A stretch of 64,000 nt of DNA, taken from positions 1 through 64,000 of the forward strand of contig JANQQU010000072.1 in assembly GCA_028284905.1 (NCBI GenBank), written 5' to 3'. The stretch is from Calditrichia bacterium (lineage in GTDB: Bacteria > Calditrichota > Calditrichia > RBG-13-44-9 > J075). The notes under the pieces were generated by a model that searched no databases, was not told where the DNA came from, and saw nothing but the letters and a program-made list of their open reading frames with translations. Below are positions 25,334 through 35,136 of the stretch, one piece after another (position 1 is the stretch's first letter; each line of letters starts with the position of its first letter). The translations under genes were made by a program, and so were the position numbers.

Positions 25334-26571
25334 TTTGTTTCCATAACCTCATTATAAAGTGTATTAATAAAATCTCCTTTGCTCTCCCAGCTAAAATGAG
25401 AACGAACTCTTTCCTGAGCTGCTTTTCCCATATCCTTCAGCAGTTTTTTCTCTCGTGAAAGATGTAATAAGGCATCCGAAAGCCCTTCAATAACTTGCGC
25501 CTGGGAAATCGCTTCAATTGCGAAACCAGATTCCGGTGTGACCTGCATTGCCGGCCCGCCAAGATTGAGACAAATAAGCGGCAGCCCAGCCCCCATTGCT
25601 TCCGCGCAAGCGACACCGCCGGAATCATGCAGACTGGGATAAAGCAATACGGTACTTTCTCCTAGCCTTGTTAACACTTTTTGCCGAGGCAATTTCCCCC
25701 AAAATTTAACTTTATCTTCTATACCATTTGCCAGAGCGATTTTTTCCAGATTCTTTTTTTCCGGGCCATCACCAATTAGCCAATATTCTCCATCACCGCC
25801 GGCTGCTAAATATTTGGCAAACGCAGCCATCCCCAAATGAAACCCCTTCAGGTGTAGTAAATTTCCAATGCTTACCACTCGGAAAGGATGCACATGACCA
25901 TTTTTAACTTGCCGGAGGATACTAATTTCTTGAGAAGATAAACCTACCTGGGACAGTAGTTTTACTCTGGACGCACCGATTTTCCCAAGCCGTTCAGCAG
26001 TTTTCGGGGTAACTGCCAAACAAACCGCAGCTTTGTGCGCTGCCAAACGAACAAAAGGATCGAATTCAAAGAGACGTGTAACGACGTTCCGGGTTCTTTC
26101 ATAAATGCGCCCTCTCAGACTAAGAGACTTTAGAAAAGCTTTTGGTGTACCATCTCCTCCTCCAACGGGACCCCAGATAAACTTTAACGGTAATAGCGCA
26201 AGAAAACTGGGCATCCAATAATTCACAAAAGTAACATGCTGGGCAATATCGAATGATTCTCGCCGATTTAACTGCCGAGCCAGGCGATATATCCCAATTT
26301 GCCAAAAATAGTAATACCAATGGACGCCCCGATTCCCTTTTTTAAACCATTTCAACCAGGCGGGTAAATCGTAGTAAATAAAGTGAGCATTTGGCAGCGG
26401 GTTTACGGCGAGCTCTTTTTCAATCACTTGCCGGTTATTTGCCCGGGTGATTACCCATACTTCATGAAAACGAGCGATTTGCATCACCCAATTCCAGCCG
26501 ACGCCCGGTTCTGATCCCCGATTCGGTTCACAGGCATAAGCAGATAAGAGAACTTTATATTTCTTTTTCAT
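25330..26571 (-). CDS. Glycosyltransferase family 4 (GT-B)
   Basis: This 413-residue GT-B enzyme has SAYACEPNRGSEPGVGWNW near the N-terminus, typical of a GT4 subfamily, GPVGGGDGTPKAF (near 155), and a C-terminal domain with FRVVSIGNLLHLKGFHLGM and LLYPSLHDSGGVACAEAMGAGLP. Its linkage is unknown. It starts 35 bp after the phosphotransferase-like gene and overlaps the following glycosyltransferase gene by 4 bp. Confidence 0.9.
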   Translation of the reverse strand: MKKKYKVLLSAYACEPNRGSEPGVGWNWVMQIARFHEVWVITRANNRQVIEKELAVNPLPNAHFIYYDLPAWLKWFKKGNRGVHWYYYFWQIGIYRLARQLNRRESFDIAQHVTFVNYWMPSFLALLPLKFIWGPVGGGDGTPKAFLKSLSLRGRIYERTRNVVTRLFEFDPFVRLAAHKAAVCLAVTPKTAERLGKIGASRVKLLSQVGLSSQEISILRQVKNGHVHPFRVVSIGNLLHLKGFHLGMAAFAKYLAAGGDGEYWLIGDGPEKKNLEKIALANGIEDKVKFWGKLPRQKVLTRLGESTVLLYPSLHDSGGVACAEAMGAGLPLICLNLGGPAMQVTPESGFAIEAISQAQVIEGLSDALLHLSREKKLLKDMGKAAQERVRSHFSWESKGDFINTLYNEVMETN

Positions 26572-26606
26572 AATTTCTATTGCCGGCTATCTAACACTCC
26601 GTCAGG

Positions 26607-27752
26607 CTAATCTCGATAAAGCATTAAGTTTATTATATTTGCCAGATATTCTTGAGTAGGTAAATTGCTGGCATCCTCGGCTGCATAAAATGTGAGTCGG
26701 TCTACCAGATATAACATCAGATATTCCCGAAAAGCATTACGCAAGTTCGGATATAAATCATTAAACATTTTGGTTAATTGCTGATCACTAATGAGCGCCC
26801 GGAAGAGCGCCCCGGCCGATTGTTTTTGTAACAACCAGTGGGTCTGCAGAAAGAAATGAAACAAATCCCAGCCTGCGGATGCTTCCGGAGAGGCATATTC
26901 CCAATCGTAAACGTAGTATATCTCATTTAAAACTAAAATGTTCCAGGGGGCGAAATCCCCATGCCGAAAATGCAAGTGTAACTTATTTTTACTTAGTTTT
27001 TCATTAATAGCGGCAATCGCATTGTCTAAAACATGATGAAAATACGGATGTTCTACTTTTTTCGTTTGAAGAAGGAGCCTTTGCCAATATTGGCTCTTAT
27101 TCGCTTCACATTCCTGAGATGCGATTTGTGATAAATTTTCTAAAATTCTTTTATATAAGGAATTTATTACCGCCGGGGCTGATTCCGTTTTTACTAACGG
27201 CGCTGATTGAATACAGATGTATTTATCTTGCCATTCACCGCTATACAGCACTGATGGCACAACAATACTTTCCAAAGATTCTTCAGAGAGCTGTTTTAAT
27301 GTTTCAGCTTCATTCCGGATTAGCGGTAGGGTTAACTGATTCCAACCAATTTTTGCATAGCCAAGAATCCTATTTTGCTTCATAATTTGAATAACGGGTT
27401 TTCTATGTGCGGAAGGTGTGCCCAAAGAAACGGCGAATGTTAATTCATCATCGGATAAAGTAGTTTTCAAGAAATCGAAAAGGCCTTCGTCCAATAATCC
27501 ATCACTATTGACCTCCTCAATAGCTTTTCCTGAGATTAATCGGGAGAGAATACCACTGGCAAAACCGGCAGACAAGCAATGTTTTAAGAAACGCGCTTTG
27601 CCACTTTGCGGGTTGTAGATATTTAGTCCCTTACGAGCACTATGGGAAGAATCTAACGGGATCAGATATCCACGCCCATCACCGAGCATCAACTGCCAAA
27701 AAATATATTTATTTTTCAATGCTATTGCCATCAATGATTCCAAAAGAAACAA
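26607..27752 (-). CDS. APH/choline-kinase-like phosphotransferase
   Basis: The 381-residue protein has the catalytic loop of the aminoglycoside phosphotransferase/choline kinase fold: HGDFAPWN (264-271, catalytic Asp266 and metal-binding Asn271) followed by the second metal site Asp283 in VYDWEYA. An N-lobe with ILGYAKIG (Lys134) and a conserved Glu148 precedes it. Residues 1-110 are an extra region I do not recognise. It may phosphorylate a sugar or another small alcohol of the polysaccharide rather than an antibiotic. It lies 5 bp from the acyltransferase gene in the operon. Confidence 0.75.
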   Translation of the reverse strand: MFLLESLMAIALKNKYIFWQLMLGDGRGYLIPLDSSHSARKGLNIYNPQSGKARFLKHCLSAGFASGILSRLISGKAIEEVNSDGLLDEGLFDFLKTTLSDDELTFAVSLGTPSAHRKPVIQIMKQNRILGYAKIGWNQLTLPLIRNEAETLKQLSEESLESIVVPSVLYSGEWQDKYICIQSAPLVKTESAPAVINSLYKRILENLSQIASQECEANKSQYWQRLLLQTKKVEHPYFHHVLDNAIAAINEKLSKNKLHLHFRHGDFAPWNILVLNEIYYVYDWEYASPEASAGWDLFHFFLQTHWLLQKQSAGALFRALISDQQLTKMFNDLYPNLRNAFREYLMLYLVDRLTFYAAEDASNLPTQEYLANIINLMLYRD

Positions 27753-27757
27753 TGCAC

Positions 27758-28900
27758 CTATTTCTTAGATATAGATTTCCGACTGATAATGATATCATTT
27801 CTTTTCAAAGAAAAATTTGCATAAGCATTTCTCATCCACCTACGTCCATTTTCTTCGATTAAATTGTACGTAAGAACTGCTGCAATCATAATTACGATCA
27901 AATACACTCCAATAATCCCTACTCTAATGACAATTGAGTTTTCAGCGTAACTAGTAACTGGCAGTAATTTTCTAAGAACAAAAATACAAATACCATGAGT
28001 CATATATAACGAATAAGAGACTTTTCCCCAATACAACATTGGCTGAGTACTAAATAAATTTGCGAGTGTCCCATTTTCGTAAGAAAGTGCATAAATCAAT
28101 ATTGCAAAAAAAGGTACTAACCAAAAACCGAGAATATCGAAAGAGTGTAAAGCAGGTGTAATAAGCCAAATAGTTAAGATAGAAAGAAATGAAATAAATC
28201 CCCAGTTTGCTTTTGCTCCCCAGTCTGAATGGTAAAGTTTATATAATAGACATCCTGCAAGAAATTCCGCTGATATTCTGAATACAGCATATGATGCCGT
28301 TCCAGCATAATTTAAAGTAGAGCATAGAGCGGCCATAATAAACAGAACTGTTAATATGGAAAAAATTATAGTGGATGTTTTTCGAATATTACGAATCAGG
28401 ATAATGAGGAATGGAAAACAAAGATATGCCAACCACTCACTGCTAATCGACCAGGCGGGCGAATTCCATGAACCGCTTTGAGGTATTTCCCATGCATGAA
28501 CAAGGAATATGTTTTTAAGAAAATCTTTAGTAGTGAATAATTCAGGCATTGTTAACTGATAGCCTAAAAAAGAAGCAGCTCCCAGTAATGGTAGCAGAAG
28601 AAAAAGGGTAAATAGATGTACGGGATAAATTCGAGCAAGACGCATCCATAGGAATTTGCTATATTCAGTTAGCGAAAACGTCTGAAATAATTCTGCGTAG
28701 TTATAAGAAATAATAAAGCCGCTTAAAATAAAAAATAAATCAACCCCTAAATAGCCACCGGCAACTACAAGATTCATATACTCATATGAATCTGGAAATA
28801 GAGTTGCACTCTCCTTAACTAAATGATACAGAACAACCCACCAAGCGGCATAAGCTCTTATACCCGTTAATGGTTTTATTTCCCGTCGTTTAGACCGCAA
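27758..28900 (-). CDS. Acyltransferase family 3 (OafA-like)
   Basis: An integral membrane protein of 380 residues with about ten hydrophobic helices. It opens with ITPLTGIRAYAAWWVVLYHL-like sequence (GIRAYAAWWVVLYH, 13-26), where the conserved His lies in the first helix, and has LGVDLFFILSGFIISY (near 52) with the usual FFxxSGF. These enzymes O-acetylate or O-succinylate surface sugars using acyl-CoA. It has no C-terminal SGNH domain. It probably decorates the locus polysaccharide. Confidence 0.9.
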   Translation of the reverse strand: MRSKRREIKPLTGIRAYAAWWVVLYHLVKESATLFPDSYEYMNLVVAGGYLGVDLFFILSGFIISYNYAELFQTFSLTEYSKFLWMRLARIYPVHLFTLFLLLPLLGAASFLGYQLTMPELFTTKDFLKNIFLVHAWEIPQSGSWNSPAWSISSEWLAYLCFPFLIILIRNIRKTSTIIFSILTVLFIMAALCSTLNYAGTASYAVFRISAEFLAGCLLYKLYHSDWGAKANWGFISFLSILTIWLITPALHSFDILGFWLVPFFAILIYALSYENGTLANLFSTQPMLYWGKVSYSLYMTHGICIFVLRKLLPVTSYAENSIVIRVGIIGVYLIVIMIAAVLTYNLIEENGRRWMRNAYANFSLKRNDIIISRKSISKK

Positions 28901-29110
28901 ACTATCACCTTTAAGCTATCACCTCTGCTTAAGAATCAACAATTACTAAGCAAAGGAAAGAATTTCAACATTACTTCCTAGTAAATTGGGTTAAAAATAG
29001 ATAAAATAATCATGTGAAGTGTGCTATAAAACCAAATCCGGAAAGAAAGAATCTAACAAGATGAAGCTTCAAGATATTAGACTTAAAAAAGGGAAATATT
29101 CCAAAGGGAA

Positions 29111-30460
29111 TCACATTGGCAGTTTAGTATTGTTTATACGAAAAGTCGTATCAATGATCAGCCTTTCAATGCGCGTCGAAACAATTTCCGGTTTATCATC
29201 CACTCGGACAACAGCGGTTACCGCTCCCGCTTCATAAAGCGCCATCCAGCGATGTAACTGTTGAGCAATTTCCTCTTGGGTTAATTCCGGTTTTCGGGCA
29301 AATATGCGTGTTGGTTCATCGTAGAGTAATATAACAGCGTCCGGATGAGGGCTTCGTTTCCAGAGCCAGGTTACTCCTTTTCCGGAAGAAAGGCCGAACC
29401 GAACTGGATCAATTGCCATATCGAGCGCACATCGGTCGTATAGGATTAATTGAAGCGTTGCTTGCTTCGGTTTATCCTTAATATGCCAACCCAGCCAAAA
29501 ATCGAGGAAATAGTAGAGCAAACGTGCGGTACGAAATCTTCCAGCTTCCCGGCGGGGCATCACAGCTTTACCATCATGCTTAGGGGTTTTCAGCTTACCC
29601 TTCAAAAGCAATTTCAAAGGCGGTAATAGCCCGGGGCGCCAATGTTTGATATGTATTTTAGTAAACGGAAATTGTTGTGAAAGGCGTTGTCTAACAATAT
29701 CTAAAACGGTAGATTTCCCCACACCATCGGGCCCAACCAGGGCAATTGACGGAATTGCCGGTTTTTTACCGAATGGCGAAAGCGCCAGTTCATTGCGTGC
29801 CCAGGTAAATATCATGCCCACACTTTTTAATGGACGGCGTAGGAACGTTCGCCTTGTTAATTTTATGCGTAGTCCCCTCCAAGCGACTTCTATAGCTTCG
29901 TAATCCTTATTTTCGACCCATTTAATCAAATCAACAGCATCAGCTTCACCGAAGAACCTTACCAAACCTTCTTGTACCGCTTCTTTTTCTTCCGGATGAA
30001 TACAGAGTTCATCTTTTTTCTTCTTCCGGAATTTTTCGATACTTCCCCCTAGAATCTGCATTAACACTCGCTTAACAAATGCTGCCCAGGGATCCACTGC
30101 AAATGGACCAATTGAATAACCAGGACGCGGCTTATTAATCAACATCGCCGGTCCCCAATTCATATATGCAACCAAATCGATTTCAATTGACCAGGGCACA
30201 CCCCCAGTTGTGTTAACGCCAATTATCCACCAGGCCCAATCTTTACGGTCCATAACGACAAAACATCCGTGTTCTCGTAATATACGACTGGCAATATTAC
30301 TAGCTTCCTGCATTTGTCTTCTATCGACAAAAATATCAAGATCACGGCCAATATCTGCGGGGTAAGCTTCCAAACCATGAGCCACAGCAAAATTGATTTT
30401 CTTCGCTGCCCAGGATATTGCGATAGTTTCCAGGATGGCAATTTTTTCAGGAGTGCGCAT
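29111..30460 (-). CDS. Fusion of nucleotidyltransferase-like and thymidylate-kinase-like domains
   Basis: The N-terminal ~200 residues resemble a Pol-beta-type nucleotidyltransferase: D-x-D at Asp40/Asp42 in GRDLDIFVD, and a third carboxylate at Asp95 in IEIDLVAY. The C-terminal part is a P-loop kinase of the thymidylate kinase type, with Walker A GPDGVGKST at 243-251 and a YDRCALDM segment near 360 where the family has a DR motif. Similar fusions turn up in polysaccharide loci, but their reaction is not established as far as I know. It may phosphorylate or activate a sugar or a lipid. No signal peptide. Confidence 0.7.
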   Translation of the reverse strand: MRTPEKIAILETIAISWAAKKINFAVAHGLEAYPADIGRDLDIFVDRRQMQEASNIASRILREHGCFVVMDRKDWAWWIIGVNTTGGVPWSIEIDLVAYMNWGPAMLINKPRPGYSIGPFAVDPWAAFVKRVLMQILGGSIEKFRKKKKDELCIHPEEKEAVQEGLVRFFGEADAVDLIKWVENKDYEAIEVAWRGLRIKLTRRTFLRRPLKSVGMIFTWARNELALSPFGKKPAIPSIALVGPDGVGKSTVLDIVRQRLSQQFPFTKIHIKHWRPGLLPPLKLLLKGKLKTPKHDGKAVMPRREAGRFRTARLLYYFLDFWLGWHIKDKPKQATLQLILYDRCALDMAIDPVRFGLSSGKGVTWLWKRSPHPDAVILLYDEPTRIFARKPELTQEEIAQQLHRWMALYEAGAVTAVVRVDDKPEIVSTRIERLIIDTTFRINNTKLPM

Positions 30461-30489
30461 TACTTTTCTATTTTAATCGGTTCAAAAAG

Positions 30490-31443
30490 TTATAATAAAT
30501 TGCGGGATTGCCGCGAAAACATTTGTTGCCAAATTCGGCTGGTGGAATATACCGGGTTCAGGAAAACTGATATCCCGAAAAGCCAGGCAGCTTTTATTTT
30601 TCGGCCTTCACCAAAATTGAGCCCTGATGAACGATAATAAAACTGACTCATATCATCAAGGCTACGGCGAAGGCGTGTAAAAATTGGGGCTTTTGCATAC
30701 TGTTTCAGAAATTCTTCAAAAGAGGGAATCCTCTCTTTATTGAGGCGGGAACGCTGGCGGGAACGGACGTAGCGAGTAAATTTCCGCATCAGAAAAAATC
30801 GATTCATACTGATACTGCTGGCGTGAATCCGATACAGTAGTAATGGTTCCGGTATAGTTTGTACTGCACCATATTCAGCCATTCGGTCGAATAGTTCCAA
30901 ATCTTCGGAACCATCGAAAGAGGAATTATACCCTCCGGCTTTAATAAAAATTTCCCGATTAATCATTGCCGATGGATGTATAACCATCACTGCTTTGCCA
31001 GCATTTCGAAGTTTTTGAAATTCCGTTTCGCTTGTTGGTCCAGCTTTGGACAAACTTAGTACCTCGTCATGAATATTTATATGCTTTGCAAAGCTTCCCC
31101 AAACCACAACATCAGGAAATTTTTGAGCATAAGCGAGTTGGGTTTCCAAACGGTTTGGGAGTGCGATATCATCCGCATGCATGATTACGACCCATTTGGT
31201 ATCAGCAGCCTCTATTCCTCGGTTTAAAGCACTGCTCACTCCTCCATTTTCTTTACGGATAACTGTTAGGCGATCGTCTTCAGAGGCCAGTTCTTCTAGA
31301 ATCTTTACAGTATCATCTTTCGATCCATCGTCAACGACATAGAAGTCGAAGTCCCGATAAGATTGAGCCAAGATACTCCGTACGGATGACTCAATAAATT
31401 GCGCGGCATTATATGCCGGCATTACAACACTGACTTTTTTCAT
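30490..31443 (-). CDS. Glycosyltransferase family 2 (GT-A)
   Basis: A 317-residue inverting GT-A enzyme. It opens with VSVVMPAYNAAQFIESSVRSI, has DDGSKDDT near 37 for nucleotide binding and MHADDIALPNRLE near 93, containing the metal-binding D-x-D-like site. SEDLELFDRM near 180 holds the likely catalytic Glu-Asp. The 4 bp overlap with the upstream GT2 gene indicates translational coupling. The sugar is unknown. Confidence 0.9.
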   Translation of the reverse strand: MKKVSVVMPAYNAAQFIESSVRSILAQSYRDFDFYVVDDGSKDDTVKILEELASEDDRLTVIRKENGGVSSALNRGIEAADTKWVVIMHADDIALPNRLETQLAYAQKFPDVVVWGSFAKHINIHDEVLSLSKAGPTSETEFQKLRNAGKAVMVIHPSAMINREIFIKAGGYNSSFDGSEDLELFDRMAEYGAVQTIPEPLLLYRIHASSISMNRFFLMRKFTRYVRSRQRSRLNKERIPSFEEFLKQYAKAPIFTRLRRSLDDMSQFYYRSSGLNFGEGRKIKAAWLFGISVFLNPVYSTSRIWQQMFSRQSRNLL

Positions 31444-32312
31444 ATATTTACTTCTATTTTTCTTTTAGCTGAATACGATGCCAAGCTATTCGGCTCTCCC
31501 TTGAAAATGTGGTATGCTTTTTTTCCGACGACAACTCCGTAAAATATCCACCATAGTAAACGATAACTAATATCTTCCCAGATATTACCATTGCCATTTT
31601 TCCCCCAACTATGTCCATAACACCTTTTGATGGCATATCCTTCAGCCAGCTGACGAGCGCGGGTAAAATACTTATCCATGTCAGACATATTGCGAAACTT
31701 CAAGCTCATATTATCGCCATGAATTCGAAAATTCGCGAAGTTCTGATTGACGAATCGAAATTTTTTTCCCAGACTACCAAGACGGGCATACCATTCCCAA
31801 TCCATTGCAAATTTGAATCTTTCATCAATCAGGATTCCTTCTTCGACAATTTCTTTACGAAAGAACAAGGCCGTAGAACCTAAATAGGGACCATAATAGA
31901 TAATAGCAGATAGATTAAAAGGAACAGTTTGAAATTTTTTGATGACTTCACCATTTTCATTCACAAAACTCCAATTACCGTAGATAATATCTGCATCGGG
32001 ATTTTTCTCGAATGCCTCTATCACCGTGGAGAATACATTGGGCCGGTAATAATCATCTGCGTTTAACCAACCGAGAATTTCTCCCTTAGCCATTTTAAAA
32101 CCTTTATTCAGTGCATCACTTTGTCCTTTATCTGGCTCAGAAATCCAGGTAAGGTGATCGTGATTTTTCAAAATATCTAATGTATTATCTGTAGAACATC
32201 CATCAATTACCAAATGCTCCACATCGGAATGATTCTGATTCATTACACTTTTAATACACTCATCAATATAATCCCCGCAATTATACGCTGGTGTTATAAT
32301 GGATAATTTCAT
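31440..32312 (-). CDS. Glycosyltransferase family 2 (GT-A)
   Basis: A 290-residue GT-A enzyme with LSIITPAYNCGDYIDECIKSV at the N-terminus, VIDGCSTDNTLDIL near 35, and ILGWLNADDYYRPN near 80 with the metal-binding acidic pair. A C-terminal helix region near 240 may associate with the membrane. The pattern fits the WcaA-like/PGL-type subset, but specificity cannot be read. It overlaps both neighbours by 4 bp. Confidence 0.9.
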   Translation of the reverse strand: MKLSIITPAYNCGDYIDECIKSVMNQNHSDVEHLVIDGCSTDNTLDILKNHDHLTWISEPDKGQSDALNKGFKMAKGEILGWLNADDYYRPNVFSTVIEAFEKNPDADIIYGNWSFVNENGEVIKKFQTVPFNLSAIIYYGPYLGSTALFFRKEIVEEGILIDERFKFAMDWEWYARLGSLGKKFRFVNQNFANFRIHGDNMSLKFRNMSDMDKYFTRARQLAEGYAIKRCYGHSWGKNGNGNIWEDISYRLLWWIFYGVVVGKKAYHIFKGEPNSLASYSAKRKIEVNI

Positions 32313-33583
32313 CTTAATTCTCTTTCATAGGCTTGCTGTCTTCTTTTTATGATTCCATAAGCGACAATATGGATCATAAGAAAGAAAACATAACCAGGGG
32401 TTGCAATATGACTGGAGATAAATGCTGTTAGAATCAACCAAACAAATAAAAAGAATACCTGTAACTCTAGTACTGAGAGGCTAATTGTTGGTAATTTTTT
32501 CAGAAAATATGAGGTTGTACTTAACAGTGGGACGATGAAAAAAGTAAACCCGACAAGACCTGTTCCAACCAGTATTTCAATGTAAGAATTATGACTCGAC
32601 CCCTGACCAAACATTTCAATCAGCTGACCTGCATTAAGATATCCGATACCTAAAAAAGGAGCATCTTTAAATGATTCGTATAAATCATACCACCAAACAG
32701 TTCTGCTACTTAAAGTATAGATTGACACTTCATCCCGAATTAAAAACAGAAAAATTTTGTACTGTAAATCAAGATAAAGAGCAACGCCAAACCCTAATAT
32801 GACTGCAAAGATTAAAGATAAGCTGACTCTTTTTCTGATCATTGGCAGCATTGCTAAAAAAAGGAATAGGAAAAAAATGTTGCTTCTTGTTCTTGATAAA
32901 AAGACGTAAATGAGTGAGACACACATAATCAGGAGCACCCATTTTCTTCGATCCTTATTTTGGAACATGATGTAAGTTAGTATAAATAATACAACTCCGG
33001 AGCTACCGTAGTCGGGCACAAATGATCTTCCAAAGAGTCTCAGCCCCCAGCTACTACTTCTTATACTGACAAGCTCTGGTGCAATAAAAAATGTGACGAT
33101 AATTAGTGTTGTATTCAGTAATGCAATTAGGATAAATATCTTAAAAATTTTTTGCCAATTTTCACTGTTCTGCCATACAAGCAGGCCAATTGTGAGGACA
33201 TAGAGAACAATTTGGCTGGCACGATAAAATGAATATACCTGGGTAAGTGAATAGGTCGCTGTAAAGAGCGCTACTAATCCAAAAACAAAATAAAAATTCA
33301 AAGGATAACGAAGGCTGAAAACACGATTCCTTTTAAGTAGAATATTTCCTGCCAGGCTTTTTAGAACAAACAGTCCGAGAATTCCCCATGCTGTAAGCTC
33401 GATAATTCTAATATAATTGAATGTATAGGTATCGGAAGCAAGTTCACTTAAGCTACGGCTGGTACCAAACCGTGGTGGCCCCCATATACAAATAAAAAGT
33501 GCCGCAAATAAGATAAAATTTGATGGCTCTCTTTTTTTAGGCCTATTAATTATTTTTGGTTCCAAGCTAAGCGTATCTAACAT
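32309..33583 (-). CDS. Wzy/O-antigen ligase-like membrane protein
   Basis: A 424-residue protein with about ten to twelve membrane segments and a large loop near residues 300-350 that includes TVWWYDLYESFKDAPFLGIG, GSSHNSYIEILVGTGLVG. The H-N-x-Y-x-E pattern (near 340) is typical of the O-antigen ligase/polymerase superfamily. It most likely polymerises repeat units in the periplasm, pairing with the flippase encoded in the same operon. A ligase role is possible but less likely given the setting. Confidence 0.85.
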   Translation of the reverse strand: MLDTLSLEPKIINRPKKREPSNFILFAALFICIWGPPRFGTSRSLSELASDTYTFNYIRIIELTAWGILGLFVLKSLAGNILLKRNRVFSLRYPLNFYFVFGLVALFTATYSLTQVYSFYRASQIVLYVLTIGLLVWQNSENWQKIFKIFILIALLNTTLIIVTFFIAPELVSIRSSSWGLRLFGRSFVPDYGSSGVVLFILTYIMFQNKDRRKWVLLIMCVSLIYVFLSRTRSNIFFLFLFLAMLPMIRKRVSLSLIFAVILGFGVALYLDLQYKIFLFLIRDEVSIYTLSSRTVWWYDLYESFKDAPFLGIGYLNAGQLIEMFGQGSSHNSYIEILVGTGLVGFTFFIVPLLSTTSYFLKKLPTISLSVLELQVFFLFVWLILTAFISSHIATPGYVFFLMIHIVAYGIIKRRQQAYERELR

Positions 33584-33615
33584 TGTATCGTCTATTAGGT
33601 ATTAAAAACAGCGGC

Positions 33616-34206
33616 TTATATTTTTTTAATAAATTTAGCAGGATTCCCACCCCAAATTTCATCAGCCGGTATGTTTCCAGAAACAACACTACCTGCGCCA
33701 ATAATGCTTCGACTTCCAATATGAGAACCCTTCAGAATGATTGAGTTCGTTCCAATAAAAACATCGTTTTCTATTATCACTGGTTTTGAACGAATATTTC
33801 CTGAATTCTTAAAACGTTCAACAGCGTCCAATTCATGGAAATCATGATCAAAAATTCGCACATTACCTCCCAACAATACACGTTTTCCGATTCGAACTGA
33901 GTTCCTGGCATTAATAACAACACCTGAAAGTCCACTGTCATCATCAATAATTATTTCAGCATCTTTTCCATTACATGCTAAAATACACCGATTGGTCAAA
34001 CCAACTAAATTTGCTCTTGGTTTCGAAGTCAATTTAACTCTATCACCAAGGTAAATTTTCGCTTGTCGGTTTTTTTGGATAACCGGTAGACCAACAATAC
34101 CCAGCTTTTTACCATAATCTACCTTCCAGAGAAAAAACAGAAGATAAGCCGGGAAACTTAAAACCTTATTATAAAATCGATATAATAGAACAATAACTTT
34201 TTTCAT
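33616..34206 (-). CDS. Left-handed beta-helix acyltransferase (WbbJ-like)
   Basis: A 196-residue hexapeptide-repeat enzyme. Repeats such as VRIGKRVLLGGNVRIFDHDFH (near 95) and DVFIGTNSIILKGSHIGSRSIIGAGSVV (near 145) form the beta-helix, and HDFH includes the probable catalytic His. It ends with WGGNPAKFI, typical of sugar O-acetyltransferases. An N-terminal hydrophobic stretch (residues ~5-25) may dock it to the membrane. It likely acetylates a sugar of the repeat unit. Confidence 0.9.
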   Translation of the reverse strand: MKKVIVLLYRFYNKVLSFPAYLLFFLWKVDYGKKLGIVGLPVIQKNRQAKIYLGDRVKLTSKPRANLVGLTNRCILACNGKDAEIIIDDDSGLSGVVINARNSVRIGKRVLLGGNVRIFDHDFHELDAVERFKNSGNIRSKPVIIENDVFIGTNSIILKGSHIGSRSIIGAGSVVSGNIPADEIWGGNPAKFIKKI

Positions 34207-34209
34207 CTA

Positions 34210-35136
34210 TCAAGAGACTTGAAGGACTTCATTTTTTTTTAAAGGTCTTTTAAGCACATCCGAAAGTAAGTTCGGCAAAGGAATTTTGTTATGATCGTTA
34301 TATATGAACTTTATTAAATTTTTGTCTTTTATAACGGTTCTTTTAGTGCCTTTAATTTTCTTGAATGCTCCACGCCATATTGAAAAGAATGGAAATCCAT
34401 CGTAATTAAAAGACTTGACAAAAGTCTTGATGAAAATAAATGACAAATGATTAATCGATTTACTAACCGGAAAATATTTATATAGTAAATAAATATCATT
34501 CATATTCACATACAAAAAAGTTCTTTTGTTTAAATATCTGTTTATAGGCGCCTTATGATATGCTAAAATATCCTGACAATGATATACTTTATATCCATTA
34601 ACTAATGTGCGAATGCCCATTTCAAGTTCATTTCGATAAAGAAATAGTTTCGGATCATAACCGCCAATTTTGTTAATCAATTCTTTCTTAATGGCAGCAC
34701 CACATCCCCAGAAATTCATTACATAATCCGGCCAGCCTAAAGTAGTGGAGTGTCCGTCAACGGTATAAATTACCTGGTAATTCAAAATACCGACATCCTC
34801 CGGTAGCTCCCTGAATTTTTCAACTGTCTTCTTAATAGCATCTTTCTCAATATAAGAGTCATCATCAACCACAATGACATATTCACCCTGTGCCTGCTCA
34901 AAGCCATTATTGTAGCCGGTAATGCCAATATTTTCGTCCAACACCGTCAGTTTAACCGAAGGGAATTTTTTACGCACTTCTTCAGATGTACCATCAGCAG
35001 AAGCATTATCGATCAAAATTATTTCATAATTATCATAGTTACATTTAGATAGGTGTTCAAGGCTATCCAATACTTCATCTTTACGATTGAATGCTAGCAT
35101 AACAATGCTAACAAGCGGTGAATTACTCTTTTTCAT
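34210..35136 (-). CDS. Glycosyltransferase family 2, rhamnosyltransferase/galactofuranosyltransferase-like
   Basis: A 308-residue GT-A enzyme opening with VSIVMLAFNRKDEVLDSL and carrying IDNASADGTSEEV near 41 and VIVVDDDSYIEKDA near 87 with the D-D-D metal site. The ELEMGIRTLVNGYKVYHC segment (near 170) matches the WcaE/RfbF-like subset that often transfers rhamnose or galactofuranose. It overlaps the glf gene by 14 bp, which makes galactofuranose transfer an attractive guess. Confidence 0.85.
   Translation of the reverse strand: MKKSNSPLVSIVMLAFNRKDEVLDSLEHLSKCNYDNYEIILIDNASADGTSEEVRKKFPSVKLTVLDENIGITGYNNGFEQAQGEYVIVVDDDSYIEKDAIKKTVEKFRELPEDVGILNYQVIYTVDGHSTTLGWPDYVMNFWGCGAAIKKELINKIGGYDPKLFLYRNELEMGIRTLVNGYKVYHCQDILAYHKAPINRYLNKRTFLYVNMNDIYLLYKYFPVSKSINHLSFIFIKTFVKSFNYDGFPFFSIWRGAFKKIKGTKRTVIKDKNLIKFIYNDHNKIPLPNLLSDVLKRPLKKNEVLQVS

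Noticed and set aside
26607-27752. Antibiotic resistance kinase
   Set aside because: The catalytic loop is shared by the whole APH/choline kinase fold; the setting in a polysaccharide operon gives no support for resistance.
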